Assembly (NCBI RefSeq): GCF_013328345.1
Contig: NZ_JABULX010000005.1
Coordinates: forward strand, 62,001-126,000
Length of the DNA: 64,000 bases
Origin: Marinifaba aquimaris
GTDB taxonomy: Bacteria; Pseudomonadota; Gammaproteobacteria; Enterobacterales; Alteromonadaceae
Reading direction: 5' to 3'
Shown here piece by piece: positions 24,407 through 36,421 of the stretch. The notes beneath the pieces were generated by a model. The model saw only the letters and a list, made by a program, of their open reading frames with translations, was not told the origin of the DNA and did not search any database. The position numbers and the translations under genes are program-made. How positions within the stretch are numbered: position 1 is the first letter of the stretch; every line of letters starts with the position of its first letter.

Positions 24407-26239
24407 CTACTCCACCGTCACACTTTTAGCTAAGTTTCTAGGTTGGTCAACGTCTGTACCTTTGATCACGGCTACGTAATAACTGAGTAGCTGCAGTGGC
24501 AAGGTGTAGACGATAGGGGCGGTTAATGCATCTGTACTGACGACATCAATTACATGACACGTTTCGTCACTTTCGAAATGAGCATCTTGGTCGGCAAAAA
24601 TGTAGAACACGCCGCCTCTGGCTCGAACCTCTTCAATATTTGAGTGAAGCTTTTCAAGTAACTCGTTATTTGGCGCGACAACAATTACGGGCATATCAGC
24701 ATCAATTAATGCAATAGGGCCGTGTTTTAATTCGCCTGCTGCATAGCCTTCTGCATGGATATAACTGATCTCTTTGAGCTTTAAAGCGCCCTCTAACGCG
24801 ATTGGGAATTGATCACCACGGCCGAGGAATAAAGCGTGATCTTTTTCGATAAAGTCTTCAGCTAAATCTGAAATATGGCTATCTAACGTCAACGCTTGCT
24901 CTAACTTAGCGGGTAAACCTAATAACGCATGGGTAATTAAGCTTTGTTTATCTTCAGCTAAGCCCTTTGCTTTACCGACAGCTAATGTCAACATCAGTAA
25001 ACTGGTTAATTGGGTGGTAAATGCTTTGGTTGAAGCGACCCCAATTTCAGCACCCGCATTAGTCATAAAGGCATAGTCTGACTCACGCACTAATGATGAG
25101 CCATCGACATTACAGATCACGATAGAAGATAAGTAATCTCTTTGTTGCGCTAATCTAAGTGCAGCTAATGTATCTGCCGTTTCACCAGACTGCGAAATAG
25201 TGACAAGTAAGCTACCAGGCACAGTGTGGAAATGGCGGTATCTAAATTCTGAGGCTATCTCAACATTACAAGAAACATGACCGTATTGTTCTAACCAATA
25301 ACGAGCAACTAAGCCCGCGTGATAACTGGTACCACAGGCCACTATTTGAACGTGATTAACACCTTTGAGCATTTGCTCAAAACCCTGACCAAAAATACCA
25401 TCAACTAGGCCATCAGTTGTTACTCTTCCCTCTAAAGTATTACGAATGGACGTTGGCTGCTCAAAGATTTCTTTCAGCATATAGTGGCGATACTGACCTT
25501 TCGAGTTAGTATCTTGGCTGGCATTCACTTCGACGACTTCGCGCTCAACTGGGTTGCCATCTACATCAAATACGCTGACCTTGTGTCTGGTGATTTCAGC
25601 GAAATCCCCTTCTTCTAAGAAGATAAAACGACGTGTTACTGCTAGCAGTGCGAGCTGATCAGACGCAACAAAGTTTTCACCTAAACCTAAACCTATGACT
25701 AACGGGCTTCCTGAACGTGCAGCCACTATGGTATCTGGGTTTTCTTTGTCTATGATGACGGTGCCGTAAGCACCTGTTACTTGCTGCTTAGCTTGTTTCA
25801 CAGCTTCCAGCAGGCTGCTTTGATTTTGTAAATGGCTAGCAATCAAATGAGTGAAGACTTCAGTATCCGTTTGAGATTTAAACGCAAAGCCTTGTCCTGA
25901 TAAGGTTTCCTTTAAGCTTTTGTAGTTTTCAATAATCCCGTTGTGAACCATCGCAATGCGGTCTTGAGATATATGAGGGTGAGCATTTGTTTCGTTAGCT
26001 TCACCATGTGTTGCCCAACGAGTATGAGCAATACCTGTACCACCTCTAGGTTGCTCTGTGGCCACTAAATCGGCCAGAGTGGCGACTTTTCCCTGTCTTT
26101 TTAAGGTATTTAGGTGAGCATTTTGATCGATAACAGCCAGACCTGCTGAGTCATAGCCTCGGTATTCCAGTCTTTGTAAGCCGTAAATTAGGATATCAGC
26201 GACGTCACGCTGAGCAATTGCTGCGACAATTCCGCACAT
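24407..26239 (-). CDS. glmS: Glutamine-fructose-6-phosphate aminotransferase GlmS
   Basis: GlmS makes glucosamine-6-phosphate from fructose-6-phosphate and glutamine, the first step toward UDP-GlcNAc. The 610-aa protein begins MCGIVA with the catalytic N-terminal Cys, has the glutaminase residues [16 protein letters not shown] near residue 65, and has two SIS domains with [13 protein letters not shown] near residue 350 and ASTKAFTTQ near residue 402. It ends KSVTVE, as in the family. Many bacteria encode glmU beside glmS; here a diguanylate cyclase gene separates them. Confidence 0.97.
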   Translation of the reverse strand: MCGIVAAIAQRDVADILIYGLQRLEYRGYDSAGLAVIDQNAHLNTLKRQGKVATLADLVATEQPRGGTGIAHTRWATHGEANETNAHPHISQDRIAMVHNGIIENYKSLKETLSGQGFAFKSQTDTEVFTHLIASHLQNQSSLLEAVKQAKQQVTGAYGTVIIDKENPDTIVAARSGSPLVIGLGLGENFVASDQLALLAVTRRFIFLEEGDFAEITRHKVSVFDVDGNPVEREVVEVNASQDTNSKGQYRHYMLKEIFEQPTSIRNTLEGRVTTDGLVDGIFGQGFEQMLKGVNHVQIVACGTSYHAGLVARYWLEQYGHVSCNVEIASEFRYRHFHTVPGSLLVTISQSGETADTLAALRLAQQRDYLSSIVICNVDGSSLVRESDYAFMTNAGAEIGVASTKAFTTQLTSLLMLTLAVGKAKGLAEDKQSLITHALLGLPAKLEQALTLDSHISDLAEDFIEKDHALFLGRGDQFPIALEGALKLKEISYIHAEGYAAGELKHGPIALIDADMPVIVVAPNNELLEKLHSNIEEVRARGGVFYIFADQDAHFESDETCHVIDVVSTDALTAPIVYTLPLQLLSYYVAVIKGTDVDQPRNLAKSVTVE

Positions 26240-26364
26240 ACTTTTTTATTCCTTCAAAGTGATTGGATAAGATGAATTTCTTCCCAGTTACCATGAGTTA
26301 AGCAAAGCTTTGGCGGATCGCCAATTTGAATACGTATGAAATTGTGTCTAATTTTTTTAAACGA

Positions 26365-27624
26365 CTATGTTGCCACACACACTTGGTTGCGGCCTTGGTG
26401 TTTAGCGCGATAAAGCGCTCTATCGGCCAGTGAGATAGTGCGGTTGATGTCGTCATTGGCATAAAGTGCAACGCCAATACTCACCGTCACTTCAAGTACA
26501 TCAGGCCACTGCGTTTGATGAACTAAAGTGCGAAGCTCCTCTGCCAATTGATGTGCTCTTTCTAACGACAAACCAGGACAAAGCAAAAGAAACTCTTCTC
26601 CACCCCAGCGAATCAGCTTCATATCATCAGAGATAAAACGTTGAATGATATGAGAGAACTGTATCAAGACATCATCTCCTACATCATGCCCATAGTTATC
26701 ATTAATTTGTTTGAAGTGATCGATGTCTAAAAACAATAATGAGGACTCTAAATTGGTCGCCTGCAGCTGCATAAATAAGTTAGGCGCACTTTGTTTGCTG
26801 TAAGCATCGGTCAAGCCATCATAAGTTGCTCGCATCTGCCAATGCTTCTTTTCTTGAGATACTTGGTTAAGGTGATCTTTGATCTCGATCAAGCGCTTAA
26901 AGAAAAAACCAGCAACCGTACTCCAAAGAACAATCAGCGCAAAAAATAAGGTTTCGTTTTGAATGTACTGGCCACGAAACTCTATTTTTTCAATGGTGAT
27001 TTTATACGGACCATCTGGAATTAAGCCCCCTGTTGTCACCGCAATAGAATGAACATTTGAGAAATCGGTACCACCGTGCTGCAGAGAAAGATCGTGCAGG
27101 CTATTCCACCAAACAGGCACATAAAAGCTGTGAAAATTAATCCAGGTTGGGTAAGGTACATTGTTTTCGGAAAACTCAACTGTGTTGTATTTTAAGCTAT
27201 TGATTTGTTCTGGTTTTGAGTAAGCATCATTAAAATTATGCATCTCGAATCGAGTACCAGGTTGATTAGGATGATCGTGCTTAAGCCACAGCCCAACTTT
27301 ACTAAATCGAGTAAAATCGATACCTGCTAGTTGGCCATTCTGTTGTGAGGTTAAATCGATAATAAACTCGCAATAGGGCCACTGATATTGTTGTTTAACC
27401 TGACAACTAAACAAAATACCTTGATCTGTCACTTCGAAGTTACTAACAGATGCACCGCCAAAAGGCCTGTCATCACGCACACTAAAGCGCTCGGTATCCG
27501 TTAAATCCAATACCAATACACGTTCAAAACCTAAAAATTGTAGAAAACAGAGAAAGATAGTCAGCATGAACAAACATACGACAAATATCGATTCTATTTT
27601 TTTGATGTGATTTGGTGTAGCCAA
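26365..27624 (-). CDS. Membrane-anchored GGDEF diguanylate cyclase
   Basis: The 419-aa protein has an N-terminal membrane helix (residues about 13-32), a probably periplasmic beta-rich sensing region (about 40-225), a second helix (about 228-246), and a C-terminal GGDEF domain. The domain has FLDIDHFKQINDNYGHDVGD and the active-site loop RWGGEEF, so it should make cyclic di-GMP. The start is a TTG preceded by AAGGA; no closer ATG exists. The sensing region resembles sugar-binding-like domains, but its ligand is not known. Confidence 0.85.
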   Translation of the reverse strand: MATPNHIKKIESIFVVCLFMLTIFLCFLQFLGFERVLVLDLTDTERFSVRDDRPFGGASVSNFEVTDQGILFSCQVKQQYQWPYCEFIIDLTSQQNGQLAGIDFTRFSKVGLWLKHDHPNQPGTRFEMHNFNDAYSKPEQINSLKYNTVEFSENNVPYPTWINFHSFYVPVWWNSLHDLSLQHGGTDFSNVHSIAVTTGGLIPDGPYKITIEKIEFRGQYIQNETLFFALIVLWSTVAGFFFKRLIEIKDHLNQVSQEKKHWQMRATYDGLTDAYSKQSAPNLFMQLQATNLESSLLFLDIDHFKQINDNYGHDVGDDVLIQFSHIIQRFISDDMKLIRWGGEEFLLLCPGLSLERAHQLAEELRTLVHQTQWPDVLEVTVSIGVALYANDDINRTISLADRALYRAKHQGRNQVCVAT

Positions 27625-27783
27625 GAGTAATCCTTCACTCAGACTAACGCCGAGATTTTTCTTGTTATTATTTTATCGTTTTGTCAGAAGTTACAGCCTA
27701 TTTCGCTGCAAAACAAGTTTGTAGAAGGAGAGTTTAGACGATTAATAATTAAAACGTTAATTAATCGAGACACTAAGGTACTA

Positions 27784-27805
27784 CACCTGATGATATCATC
27801 AGGTG
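27784..27805. repeat. 22-bp perfect palindrome after glmU
   Basis: CACCTGATGAT joins directly to ATCATCAGGTG with no spacer, 12 bases beyond the glmU stop on the minus strand. A hairpin is possible, but no U tract follows, so it may be a weak transcript-end structure or a protein site. Confidence 0.4.
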
Positions 27806-27816
27806 CAGTCAGCACA

Positions 27817-29181
27817 TTACTTTTTAACTGGGCGTTCCCAACCTTGGATGTTGCGCTGTTTTGCTCGTGCTACAGCTAATTCATTTTCTTCTACATCTCT
27901 GGTCACAACAGCACCAGCGCCAACTGTTGCACCCGCTTTGACACTAACTGGTGCGACTAATGCAGAGTTACTGCCAATAAAACAGTTATCACCGATATGG
28001 GTTTCAAACTTGTTTACACCATCATAGTTACAGGTAATAGTGCCTGCGCCTATATTAGTACCCGCCCCCACAGTTGCATTACCTAAGTAAGTTAAGTGAT
28101 TAGCTTTTGCACCTTCACCTAATGTCGACTTTTTAATTTCAACAAAGTTACCTACGTGACAACCAGCACTTAATTCAGCACCTGGGCGTAATCGAGCGTA
28201 AGGCCCAATTGCATTATTGCTACCCACAACAGCTTCTTCTAAATGGCTATTCGCTTTGATCGTTGTGCCAGCACCCACTTTTACGTTTTTAAGAATGCAG
28301 TTGGCTTCAATAGTGACGTTATCAGCTAACTCTACTTCACCTTCTAAAATGACATTAACATCTAAAACGACGTCTTTACCCACTTTAACATCGCCGCGCA
28401 CATCTAAACGTGATGCATCACGCAAAGTTACACCTTCAACCATTAATGCATGCGCTTGCTCTAACTGATAAACACGCTCTAAGTGAGCTTGTTGCATACG
28501 ATTGTTCACACCTTCAACTTCATCTGCATCGTTAGGATGCACGGTGTTAATTAACTTACCTTCATTAGCACACATTTCGATAATGTCTGTCAGGTAATAC
28601 TCTTGTTGTGCATTGTCGTTATTTAAATTGCCTAACCAAGCTTTAAGTTGCTTGCCATTAGCGGCCAAAATACCCGTGTTTATCTCGCGAATAGCTTGCT
28701 CAGCTTCATTGGCATCTTTTTGCTCAACAATGGCTTTTACCAAGCCGTTTTCATCGCGAACAATTCGGCCGTAACCAAATGGGTTATCCAGTACAACCGT
28801 TAATAAACCAATACCGTCTGCTGGCGTGGCCGCCACTAGCTTTTCAAGTGTTTCTGTTTTAATTAACGGTACATCACCGTATAAAATCAATACGGTTTCA
28901 TCATCAGCAAGGAAAGGAATGACTTGTTGTACAGCGTGGCCTGTACCTAGCTGCTCTGCTTGCTCCACCCAATTTGCTTGTTCAGAAGCTAAAGCCGCTT
29001 TTAATTGCTCGCCACCGTGACCATAAATTAAGTGCAAATGCTGTGCACCTAATTGGCGTGAAGCGTCCATTACATGCTTAACCATTGGCTTATGGCCAAT
29101 TTTATGTAGCACTTTAGGTAGGTTTGATTTCATACGCGTACCTTTACCGGCCGCTAGGATGACAGCTGAGAGTTTTTCCAT
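27817..29181 (-). CDS. glmU: Bifunctional UDP-GlcNAc pyrophosphorylase/glucosamine-1-P acetyltransferase GlmU
   Basis: GlmU makes UDP-N-acetylglucosamine. The N-terminal uridyltransferase has the signature [15 protein letters not shown] at residues 10-24 and YGDVPL near residue 101. The C-terminal acetyltransferase is a left-handed beta-helix, seen as hexapeptide repeats ([20 protein letters not shown] and later), with the conserved NHLTYLGN. The 454-aa length is usual. It lies upstream of the diguanylate cyclase gene on the same strand. Confidence 0.97.
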   Translation of the reverse strand: MEKLSAVILAAGKGTRMKSNLPKVLHKIGHKPMVKHVMDASRQLGAQHLHLIYGHGGEQLKAALASEQANWVEQAEQLGTGHAVQQVIPFLADDETVLILYGDVPLIKTETLEKLVAATPADGIGLLTVVLDNPFGYGRIVRDENGLVKAIVEQKDANEAEQAIREINTGILAANGKQLKAWLGNLNNDNAQQEYYLTDIIEMCANEGKLINTVHPNDADEVEGVNNRMQQAHLERVYQLEQAHALMVEGVTLRDASRLDVRGDVKVGKDVVLDVNVILEGEVELADNVTIEANCILKNVKVGAGTTIKANSHLEEAVVGSNNAIGPYARLRPGAELSAGCHVGNFVEIKKSTLGEGAKANHLTYLGNATVGAGTNIGAGTITCNYDGVNKFETHIGDNCFIGSNSALVAPVSVKAGATVGAGAVVTRDVEENELAVARAKQRNIQGWERPVKK

Positions 29182-29319
29182 GATGTATATCTGTTTCTTC
29201 TTGTTGAACTGTATTTGATGTACTGATTAGTAAGCTAGCTTAGCATTACTGCTAATTGATGAAGATTGTAGCGGATATTTGGCTAGAAAAAAGTAAAACC
29301 CAATATTGAGACAATAAAA

Positions 29320-29339
29320 AAGCGGCTTTCATAACGCTT
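29320..29339 (-). terminator. Weak terminator candidate after the M19 peptidase gene
   Basis: A five-base stem AAGCG/CGCTT with a ten-base loop is followed on the minus strand by a run of T. It lies 20 bases past the peptidase stop. Confidence 0.4.
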
Positions 29340-29358
29340 GTTGTGCCTTGTATCAAAG

Positions 29359-30585
29359 CTACTTCCACGTTTGTTTATAAACGCGAACGAGATTTTCACC
29401 ATACAGCTTTCTCAAATCTTCATCGCTGTAACCCATTTTCCACAATTCATCCGTTACTGCCGCTAAGTGTTTAGAAAGTTCCGCGCAACCTGTCGCACCT
29501 AAATTAAAAGCATTAACCATATAACCGTTATCCGCGTATTTATCGGCATTGGCGATGGTAAACGGTACCACTTTAGATGTAGTCATTAGATCATCAGTGC
29601 CAATCCCCACATGATCAATTCCCGCTACTTTGACAGCCCCATCAACCATTTCAGCATATTGTTTTGGCGTGATATCTTCTGGCCAAATACCATCTAACAT
29701 AAACTCAGCGCCAGTAATGGCAACAATACCACCTAAAGACACTACTTTTTTAACTTGCTCATCAGACAGAAGACGATAACAAGCGGCTAAACGAAAATCT
29801 GGGTGCCCTTTTTGAAAACCATTTTTGGCCATGCGTTTTTGCGTTTCAGTCAATGTTTCGTGTGGCTGGCAACCGTAAGTTGAAGCGACTGGAGAATGAG
29901 AAAATATAGGCGGAATACCTTTGTGGTTTTTCTCCATGTAATTCATGATATCCATGGTGGTTTGATAAGACGTGTGGGATAAATCAACGGTGATACCGTA
30001 TTTAACCATTTCATCTATCACTTGCTCACCAAATTTGGTCAAACCCGACTTATCACCATTGATCATCGAAATCACACCGACACCGGTTTTTTCAGTTTCG
30101 TTATAAGTAAGCTGCATGGTTTTAATTCCCATCGCAGCCATTTCTTTCACCTTACTCACATCGCCTTCAAGCATCATGGTTGATTGTGAATTCCACTGTA
30201 CTGCGTACTGACCATTTTTATAAGCAAGCTTAAAATCTTCTGGTTTGTTAACAAAGCGAATAGGGGTATTCGCAGAATGGGCAGCTTCAGTCCACGCTTT
30301 ATGCTCAGCAACAAATTTCGCCCAATTTGGTGTCGCTGGAGATCCTAGTGTCACTGATGCACCATCAATACCACGAGAGAAAGCTAAATCGATATAATTA
30401 GCTACCTCAACATTATTATCCCAACCCGTTTTATGAGGAGAGGCATAAAAATCGATAGCGAGGTTTTCTTTGACAAATTTTTGCGCTTTAGCTGATGCAG
30501 TGTTGTGCCAATCTCGGGTTTCTATACTCGCAAAACTTGATGCAGATACCATTGCCATTGACAACGCTAACAGTACCTTTTTCAT
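29359..30585 (-). CDS. Secreted membrane dipeptidase, family M19
   Basis: The 408-aa protein has a signal peptide ending ASSFA. It matches renal-dipeptidase-like amidohydrolases: VDLSHTSYQTTMDIMNY and FSHSP carry two zinc-ligand histidines, and HVGIGTDDL the conserved Asp. The usual N-terminal HxD zinc motif is not at its expected place, where I read LAIDFYASPHKTGW, so the binuclear site is unusual. The enzyme probably acts on dipeptides or similar amides in the periplasm. The gene is divergent from the avidin-like gene. Confidence 0.8.
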   Translation of the reverse strand: MKKVLLALSMAMVSASSFASIETRDWHNTASAKAQKFVKENLAIDFYASPHKTGWDNNVEVANYIDLAFSRGIDGASVTLGSPATPNWAKFVAEHKAWTEAAHSANTPIRFVNKPEDFKLAYKNGQYAVQWNSQSTMMLEGDVSKVKEMAAMGIKTMQLTYNETEKTGVGVISMINGDKSGLTKFGEQVIDEMVKYGITVDLSHTSYQTTMDIMNYMEKNHKGIPPIFSHSPVASTYGCQPHETLTETQKRMAKNGFQKGHPDFRLAACYRLLSDEQVKKVVSLGGIVAITGAEFMLDGIWPEDITPKQYAEMVDGAVKVAGIDHVGIGTDDLMTTSKVVPFTIANADKYADNGYMVNAFNLGATGCAELSKHLAAVTDELWKMGYSDEDLRKLYGENLVRVYKQTWK

Positions 30586-30802
30586 TTTTAACCCCTATTA
30601 TAATCCATCTATAAATATAGCAACGACCGCTGCTTTTTATGTTTTCAATTTGTAGTCGTAGATAATTATTACCATCTATTTTTCCTACAAAAAGCGAACA
30701 TTACTTTGCCTACCATCTGATTTGTATGATAAAAAAGAACCAAGAGTTGAATTAAATAACAACAAAAAAGGAATTTCAGAACAATAAGATTCGGGAGTCT
30801 TT

Positions 30803-31624
30803 ATGCACTCATTAACTGGACAGTGGCAAAATAATTATGGGTCTAATATCTATCTTACCTATGATGAAAATTCGAAATTAATCTCTGGTACCTATCACTC
30901 TGAAACAGGCGCAACTGGCACTTACTACTTTGTTGGCTATTGCTCTCCAATATCGGCCAAGCCAGATGCAGCCTCAGCACAACATTTCGGCTTAGGTCAA
31001 AATATTGGTTGGTCTTTATTTTGGCGGCCTATTAATGCTGATCCACAAGATTACAACTCATCATGGCACTGGGTTACCACGCAAGTTGGTCAGTATTTTG
31101 TTAATAAGCAAGGTGAAGAATGCCTCTACCTTATTCAATCACTACTTGCTACATCTGCGTTTCCCGGTATTGCCAGTAAAGGTAATTACCCAGAAGCAAT
31201 TACATTCAAACGAATTAGCCATTCATTCGATCGCACTGATAATCCGAATCTCGCGAATTTAACATCACCGGTTCTCGCTAATGCAATTAATCAAAACTGG
31301 CATTGCCCAGCGTTAAGTGCTGATATGTTGCTCAGTGCGCTCGATACAGATGATAAGTATGGGTGGATAAAAGGTAAGTTAATACTTACAAATGAAGATG
31401 TAGCACTGATAGGCTTTACCGACATACACAAACTCGATAATTCGGAGCAAGCCTTATGTTTGACGGGATACTCTACAAAACGAGCACAAATTATTGCGAT
31501 TAACGGAGTTATGGATTCAACCAACAGCAAGCTAACGTGCTCAGTTTGGCTTGGTAACGCGACACCTTTCAGTCACAGGTACGTTCAGGTGAGCCTCGAA
31601 AATTGGCACTTTGAAAATGAGTAA
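30803..31624 (+). CDS. Avidin-like domain protein with novel C-terminal half
   Basis: Residues 1-135 align with avidin/streptavidin. GQWQNNYGSNI matches the N23/S27 region, SGTYHSETG the Y43/S45 loop, and GWSLFWRP the W79 strand, with QVGQYF after it. The counterparts of streptavidin W108 and D128 appear to be Ser (IQSLL) and Ala (PEAITFK), so biotin binding may be weak or absent. Residues 136-273 have a beta-rich pattern (GKLILTNEDVALIGF, LTCSVWLGNATPF) and no recognised family; they might be a second degenerate barrel. No signal peptide is seen. GGGAG precedes the ATG. Confidence 0.65.
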   Translation: MHSLTGQWQNNYGSNIYLTYDENSKLISGTYHSETGATGTYYFVGYCSPISAKPDAASAQHFGLGQNIGWSLFWRPINADPQDYNSSWHWVTTQVGQYFVNKQGEECLYLIQSLLATSAFPGIASKGNYPEAITFKRISHSFDRTDNPNLANLTSPVLANAINQNWHCPALSADMLLSALDTDDKYGWIKGKLILTNEDVALIGFTDIHKLDNSEQALCLTGYSTKRAQIIAINGVMDSTNSKLTCSVWLGNATPFSHRYVQVSLENWHFENE

Positions 31625-31634
31625 TATCAATAAA

Positions 31635-31659
31635 AAAGGCAGGTAATTAACCTGCCTTT
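31635..31659. terminator. Bidirectional terminator between avidin-like and chitobiase genes
   Basis: AAAGGCAGGT (31635-31644) pairs perfectly with ACCTGCCTTT (31650-31659) around AATTA. T-rich DNA on the plus strand and A-rich DNA on the left let it serve both convergent genes. Confidence 0.88.
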
Positions 31660-31679
31660 GTCTTTTTTAGAACGACTAA

Positions 31680-34262
31680 CTAGTTAGTTTCAGCAATACG
31701 GCTAGTAATGCCATTACTGGTTACTGTTCGCAGCTGAACTTTGTCTGTGCCAACCGATACCGGCTGTTGGTAAGCCTGCCATGTATTACCAGCATCCACA
31801 CTGTATTCAATCTTCAATTTAGGGAAAGCAGCATTGGCTTTTAGCTTGCCATTATCAACCACACCACCTGGTACAGGTAAGTTATAGTTGATACCTAATT
31901 CCGCTAATTTAGCTAATTCATACTGTGCCAGTCGAGCTGAGAACTTTGCCCACTGCTGTTTGCGCGCTTTAGTGTTTGGCTTTTGACCTTCCCAATCAGC
32001 TTTGTGCCAAGCTCGCTCAGCGACAGCTAATACACGTGGGAATACAAGCCTTAGCATTTGCTCACCAGTACGTACCGTTTCTCCCCAGAAATGACCTTGC
32101 ATACCTAATATATTTTCAGGTTTTTCTAACGGTGGTAACACGCGACCCACTAAATCTTCGAGATCGGTGATTTTATCGCCTGCTCGTGTGTAGTCAGCAT
32201 TGGCATAAACATCATCAGGCATATAACCAAATACTTTTTGAGTATCGGTAAAGCGCGTTGCCCAGTAGTATCCACGCTCGTCAGGGTGCGCTTCATAAGG
32301 GTGATCAAAGTACAAATGAGTACCATGAGCCAGGACAACTTTATAACCTTCATTGGCTAAGCGATAAGCTCTATCAGCTACGCCCCACTCCCAGATATTA
32401 TCCCAAGGGTAACCAATGATTTTATCGTTTGGTAATTGCGCACGGATAAATGGATTCACCCTGTCATACATTAAGCCATCTTCCCACGCTCCCATTGCTA
32501 AACCGCGCTTTGCAGCCATTTCAGCCACCTGAGCCATAAACATAGGTTTAACATCAACGTGGCCTGAAACACCATTACTTGCATCTGCAAATAAGGCGTC
32601 ACATTTTGGCGATTGCGTCCATGCACCATGGCCTACTTCATCTCCCCCCACGTGAAAGACGTTAAGCTTTAATTCGGCTTGTCGATACATTTGCTGCAAC
32701 TCATAGGTCACTTTATCCATGAATTTAGCCGCTGACGGTAAACACGCATTCATTGCGTTATCGTAATAGTTTTGCTGAGTGCGATATTGAGATTTATCTT
32801 CTGGATCTGATAATAAAAACTCTTTTGCAGCACCTGGTTTACCTTCAGCCATAAGTCTGTCGTAACGCGCTTCCATTGCGATGATTTGTGAACGAGCATG
32901 ACCAGGTGCTTCAATTTCAGGAATCACTTCAACATGACGCTCTGCGGCAAATTTTAAGATCTCGACAAAATCATCCACGGTCAAAAAGCCATTACCCGAA
33001 CCTGATTTATGTGGACCTGTACCAAGCTGAGTCATTAAACATTTACGTTCAGTTAAATCAAAACAGCGGCTACCGGCGATTTCTGTTAGTTCAGGTAACC
33101 CAGGAATTTCTAAGCGCCAACCTTCATCATCTGTTATGTGTAAATGCAGTGTATTAAGCTTATAAGTAGCCATACCATCGATTAGCTTTAAGATATTTTC
33201 TTTGCCGTGAAAATTGCGACCGATATCGTATTGCATACCGCGATAAGCATAACGAGGAGAGTCCTCTATCTCGACTTCATTTACCTTAAAACTGCCTTTA
33301 GCCGTTACAGGAGCCAGCGCTAATAAACTTTGAATGCCGTAAAAAACACCGGCTTCGTCAGATCCTGTGATCTCGATGCGATCATCGTCAATTTCTAGTT
33401 GATAGCTTTCTGCTTTTCCACCTGCTAATCGCTCATCAATCATTAGTGAAATGATGTTATCTGATTTACTGCGTTTTTTTACCGGTGTCGTTGATAGCTC
33501 TGTTTGTAATAAATTCGCTAATTTATCAGCTAAAAAGCTTGCTTCATTTTTTGCTCTACCTTGATATTCAATCGACCAACTTGCGTCAACTTTGGTTTCA
33601 CTACTGCTGACATCGATTGATGAAGGGGTTGGTATAATACGAGTAGCAAGCCCTTTGAGCTTTACCGCGTTAGTCGCCTTATTTGCTTGGTAGCGACTTT
33701 CTGCAGTGGGTTGATTCCATTTATCTTCTGGTGTTTGATAACGCTTAAGTTGTTTTGGCTCAGTAAATGGCAATACAAATTGATCAAAGTCTTCTGTGTC
33801 GGTATTAGCGAAAACAGCTGGCTCTAACCCTTCTTGGTACATAAACGCACGTGGCATAAAGTCCGATTTAGCGACAATCCAAAATTCAGCTTTGTACTGA
33901 AAATTAAGAGTTTGTCCTGCTTTTAACCCCGTGAATGACTTTGTTGGATAGATTCGATGTAAATCACCATTAATGTGTTTCACCTTTAAACCAGGCTGGT
34001 TGAGAATGTCGGTGATCACACGTGTCGAGTGAAAATAAAAACTCCATTTTCCTTCACCAGATGGTATAGCAACATCTGAATTATTGGTTATTTTCAGTTC
34101 ACCAATGTGCGTTCTATCACCGTCTACAAAGTTATCAACGACACCAATTTTCCATTCTGTATCTTTTGTTAACGCATTTAATTCTTGCTGAGAAAAATCA
34201 GCAAAAGCAGTCATTGAACTAGCAGCCATACATGCTGCAATTATCGTTTTCTTAAACCCCAC
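31680..34262 (-). CDS. Chitobiase/beta-N-acetylhexosaminidase, GH20
   Basis: The 860-aa secreted enzyme releases N-acetylglucosamine from chitobiose-type oligosaccharides. A signal peptide ends near AFA|DF. The N-terminal carbohydrate-binding-like domain covers about 30-190, the GH20b domain about 200-330, the catalytic barrel about 335-770, and a C-terminal Ig-like domain the last 80 residues. The catalytic Asp-Glu pair is in FHVGGDEVGHG near residue 540. It probably supplies GlcNAc from chitin. The 302 bases from its start (34262) to the atpC stop hold its promoter region and the atp terminator; I see no other feature. Confidence 0.93.
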   Translation of the reverse strand: MGFKKTIIAACMAASSMTAFADFSQQELNALTKDTEWKIGVVDNFVDGDRTHIGELKITNNSDVAIPSGEGKWSFYFHSTRVITDILNQPGLKVKHINGDLHRIYPTKSFTGLKAGQTLNFQYKAEFWIVAKSDFMPRAFMYQEGLEPAVFANTDTEDFDQFVLPFTEPKQLKRYQTPEDKWNQPTAESRYQANKATNAVKLKGLATRIIPTPSSIDVSSSETKVDASWSIEYQGRAKNEASFLADKLANLLQTELSTTPVKKRSKSDNIISLMIDERLAGGKAESYQLEIDDDRIEITGSDEAGVFYGIQSLLALAPVTAKGSFKVNEVEIEDSPRYAYRGMQYDIGRNFHGKENILKLIDGMATYKLNTLHLHITDDEGWRLEIPGLPELTEIAGSRCFDLTERKCLMTQLGTGPHKSGSGNGFLTVDDFVEILKFAAERHVEVIPEIEAPGHARSQIIAMEARYDRLMAEGKPGAAKEFLLSDPEDKSQYRTQQNYYDNAMNACLPSAAKFMDKVTYELQQMYRQAELKLNVFHVGGDEVGHGAWTQSPKCDALFADASNGVSGHVDVKPMFMAQVAEMAAKRGLAMGAWEDGLMYDRVNPFIRAQLPNDKIIGYPWDNIWEWGVADRAYRLANEGYKVVLAHGTHLYFDHPYEAHPDERGYYWATRFTDTQKVFGYMPDDVYANADYTRAGDKITDLEDLVGRVLPPLEKPENILGMQGHFWGETVRTGEQMLRLVFPRVLAVAERAWHKADWEGQKPNTKARKQQWAKFSARLAQYELAKLAELGINYNLPVPGGVVDNGKLKANAAFPKLKIEYSVDAGNTWQAYQQPVSVGTDKVQLRTVTSNGITSRIAETN

Positions 34263-34512
34263 AGTTACACTCCAACTTCTTAATGTCGTTATTAGTTAGT
34301 AATCGAGCACTGATAAAAAGCTGACTAAGCAGCAAGCAAACCAGTTAGATGTGCAGTTAGACGTAAAAGCGGAAAAATTGATAATTAAACTTTGTTAAAA
34401 AGCGATTAAATTTTATTAAACCCCTGTTTTTAAATACTTTTTGTATAAAAAACAGAAGTTCGCAATTTGCGATATTTATTGAATGGGTTATCAGAAATGA
34501 TAGTTAGAAAAC

Positions 34513-34546
34513 AAAAAAGGCGTTGTATTGCTACAACGCCTTTTTT
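34513..34546 (-). terminator. Terminator of the atp operon
   Basis: AAAAAAGGCGTTGTA (34513-34527) and TACAACGCCTTTTTT (34532-34546) form a perfect 15-bp stem with a 4-base loop, 18 bases past the atpC stop. The A and T runs make it effective in both directions. Confidence 0.93.
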
Positions 34547-34564
34547 AATCAGTTAGTGAATTAC

Positions 34565-34987
34565 TTACTTAACGTTTTTCTTTAAGTCTGTAATCACTTT
34601 AAGCTGTGCAACCGCTTGTGCTAACTCTTTAGCTGCTTCTGCGTAGTCGAAATCAGCTGATGGGTTAGCAATTGCTTCCTCAGCTTGTTTCTTCGCCGCT
34701 TCTGCTGCTGCTTCATCGATGTCACCACCGCGAAGTGCAGTATCTGCTAATACAGTTACGCCATTTGGTTGAACTTCTAAAATGCCGCCAGAGAGATAAA
34801 TTGTCTCTTCTTCGCCAAATTGCTTCACTAAACGGATATGTCCAGGCTTTAATGGAGTGATTAAAGGTGCGTGGCCAGGCTGAACACCTAACTCACCTTC
34901 ACAACCAGTAACCTGAATTGACTCAACTAGGCCAGAGAAAATTGAGCTCTCAGCACTAACTACGTCAAGATGTACGGTCATAGCCAT
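34565..34987 (-). CDS. atpC: ATP synthase epsilon subunit
   Basis: The epsilon subunit links the rotor to the F1 head and can inhibit ATP hydrolysis. The 140-aa protein has the N-terminal beta-sandwich ([27 protein letters not shown]) and the C-terminal helical hairpin. GGAGG lies nine bases before ATG 34987. It is the last gene of the atp operon, 22 bases after atpD. Confidence 0.96.
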   Translation of the reverse strand: MAMTVHLDVVSAESSIFSGLVESIQVTGCEGELGVQPGHAPLITPLKPGHIRLVKQFGEEETIYLSGGILEVQPNGVTVLADTALRGGDIDEAAAEAAKKQAEEAIANPSADFDYAEAAKELAQAVAQLKVITDLKKNVK

Positions 34988-35009
34988 AATAAGCTACCTC
35001 CTATCCGAA

Positions 35010-36407
<1,398 letters not shown>

Positions 36408-36421
36408 CTAACCTTGACTGT

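Noticed and set aside
24407-26239. glmS ribozyme-riboswitch
   Set aside because: That element is typical of Gram-positive bacteria, and the short 125-base leader shows no such structure.
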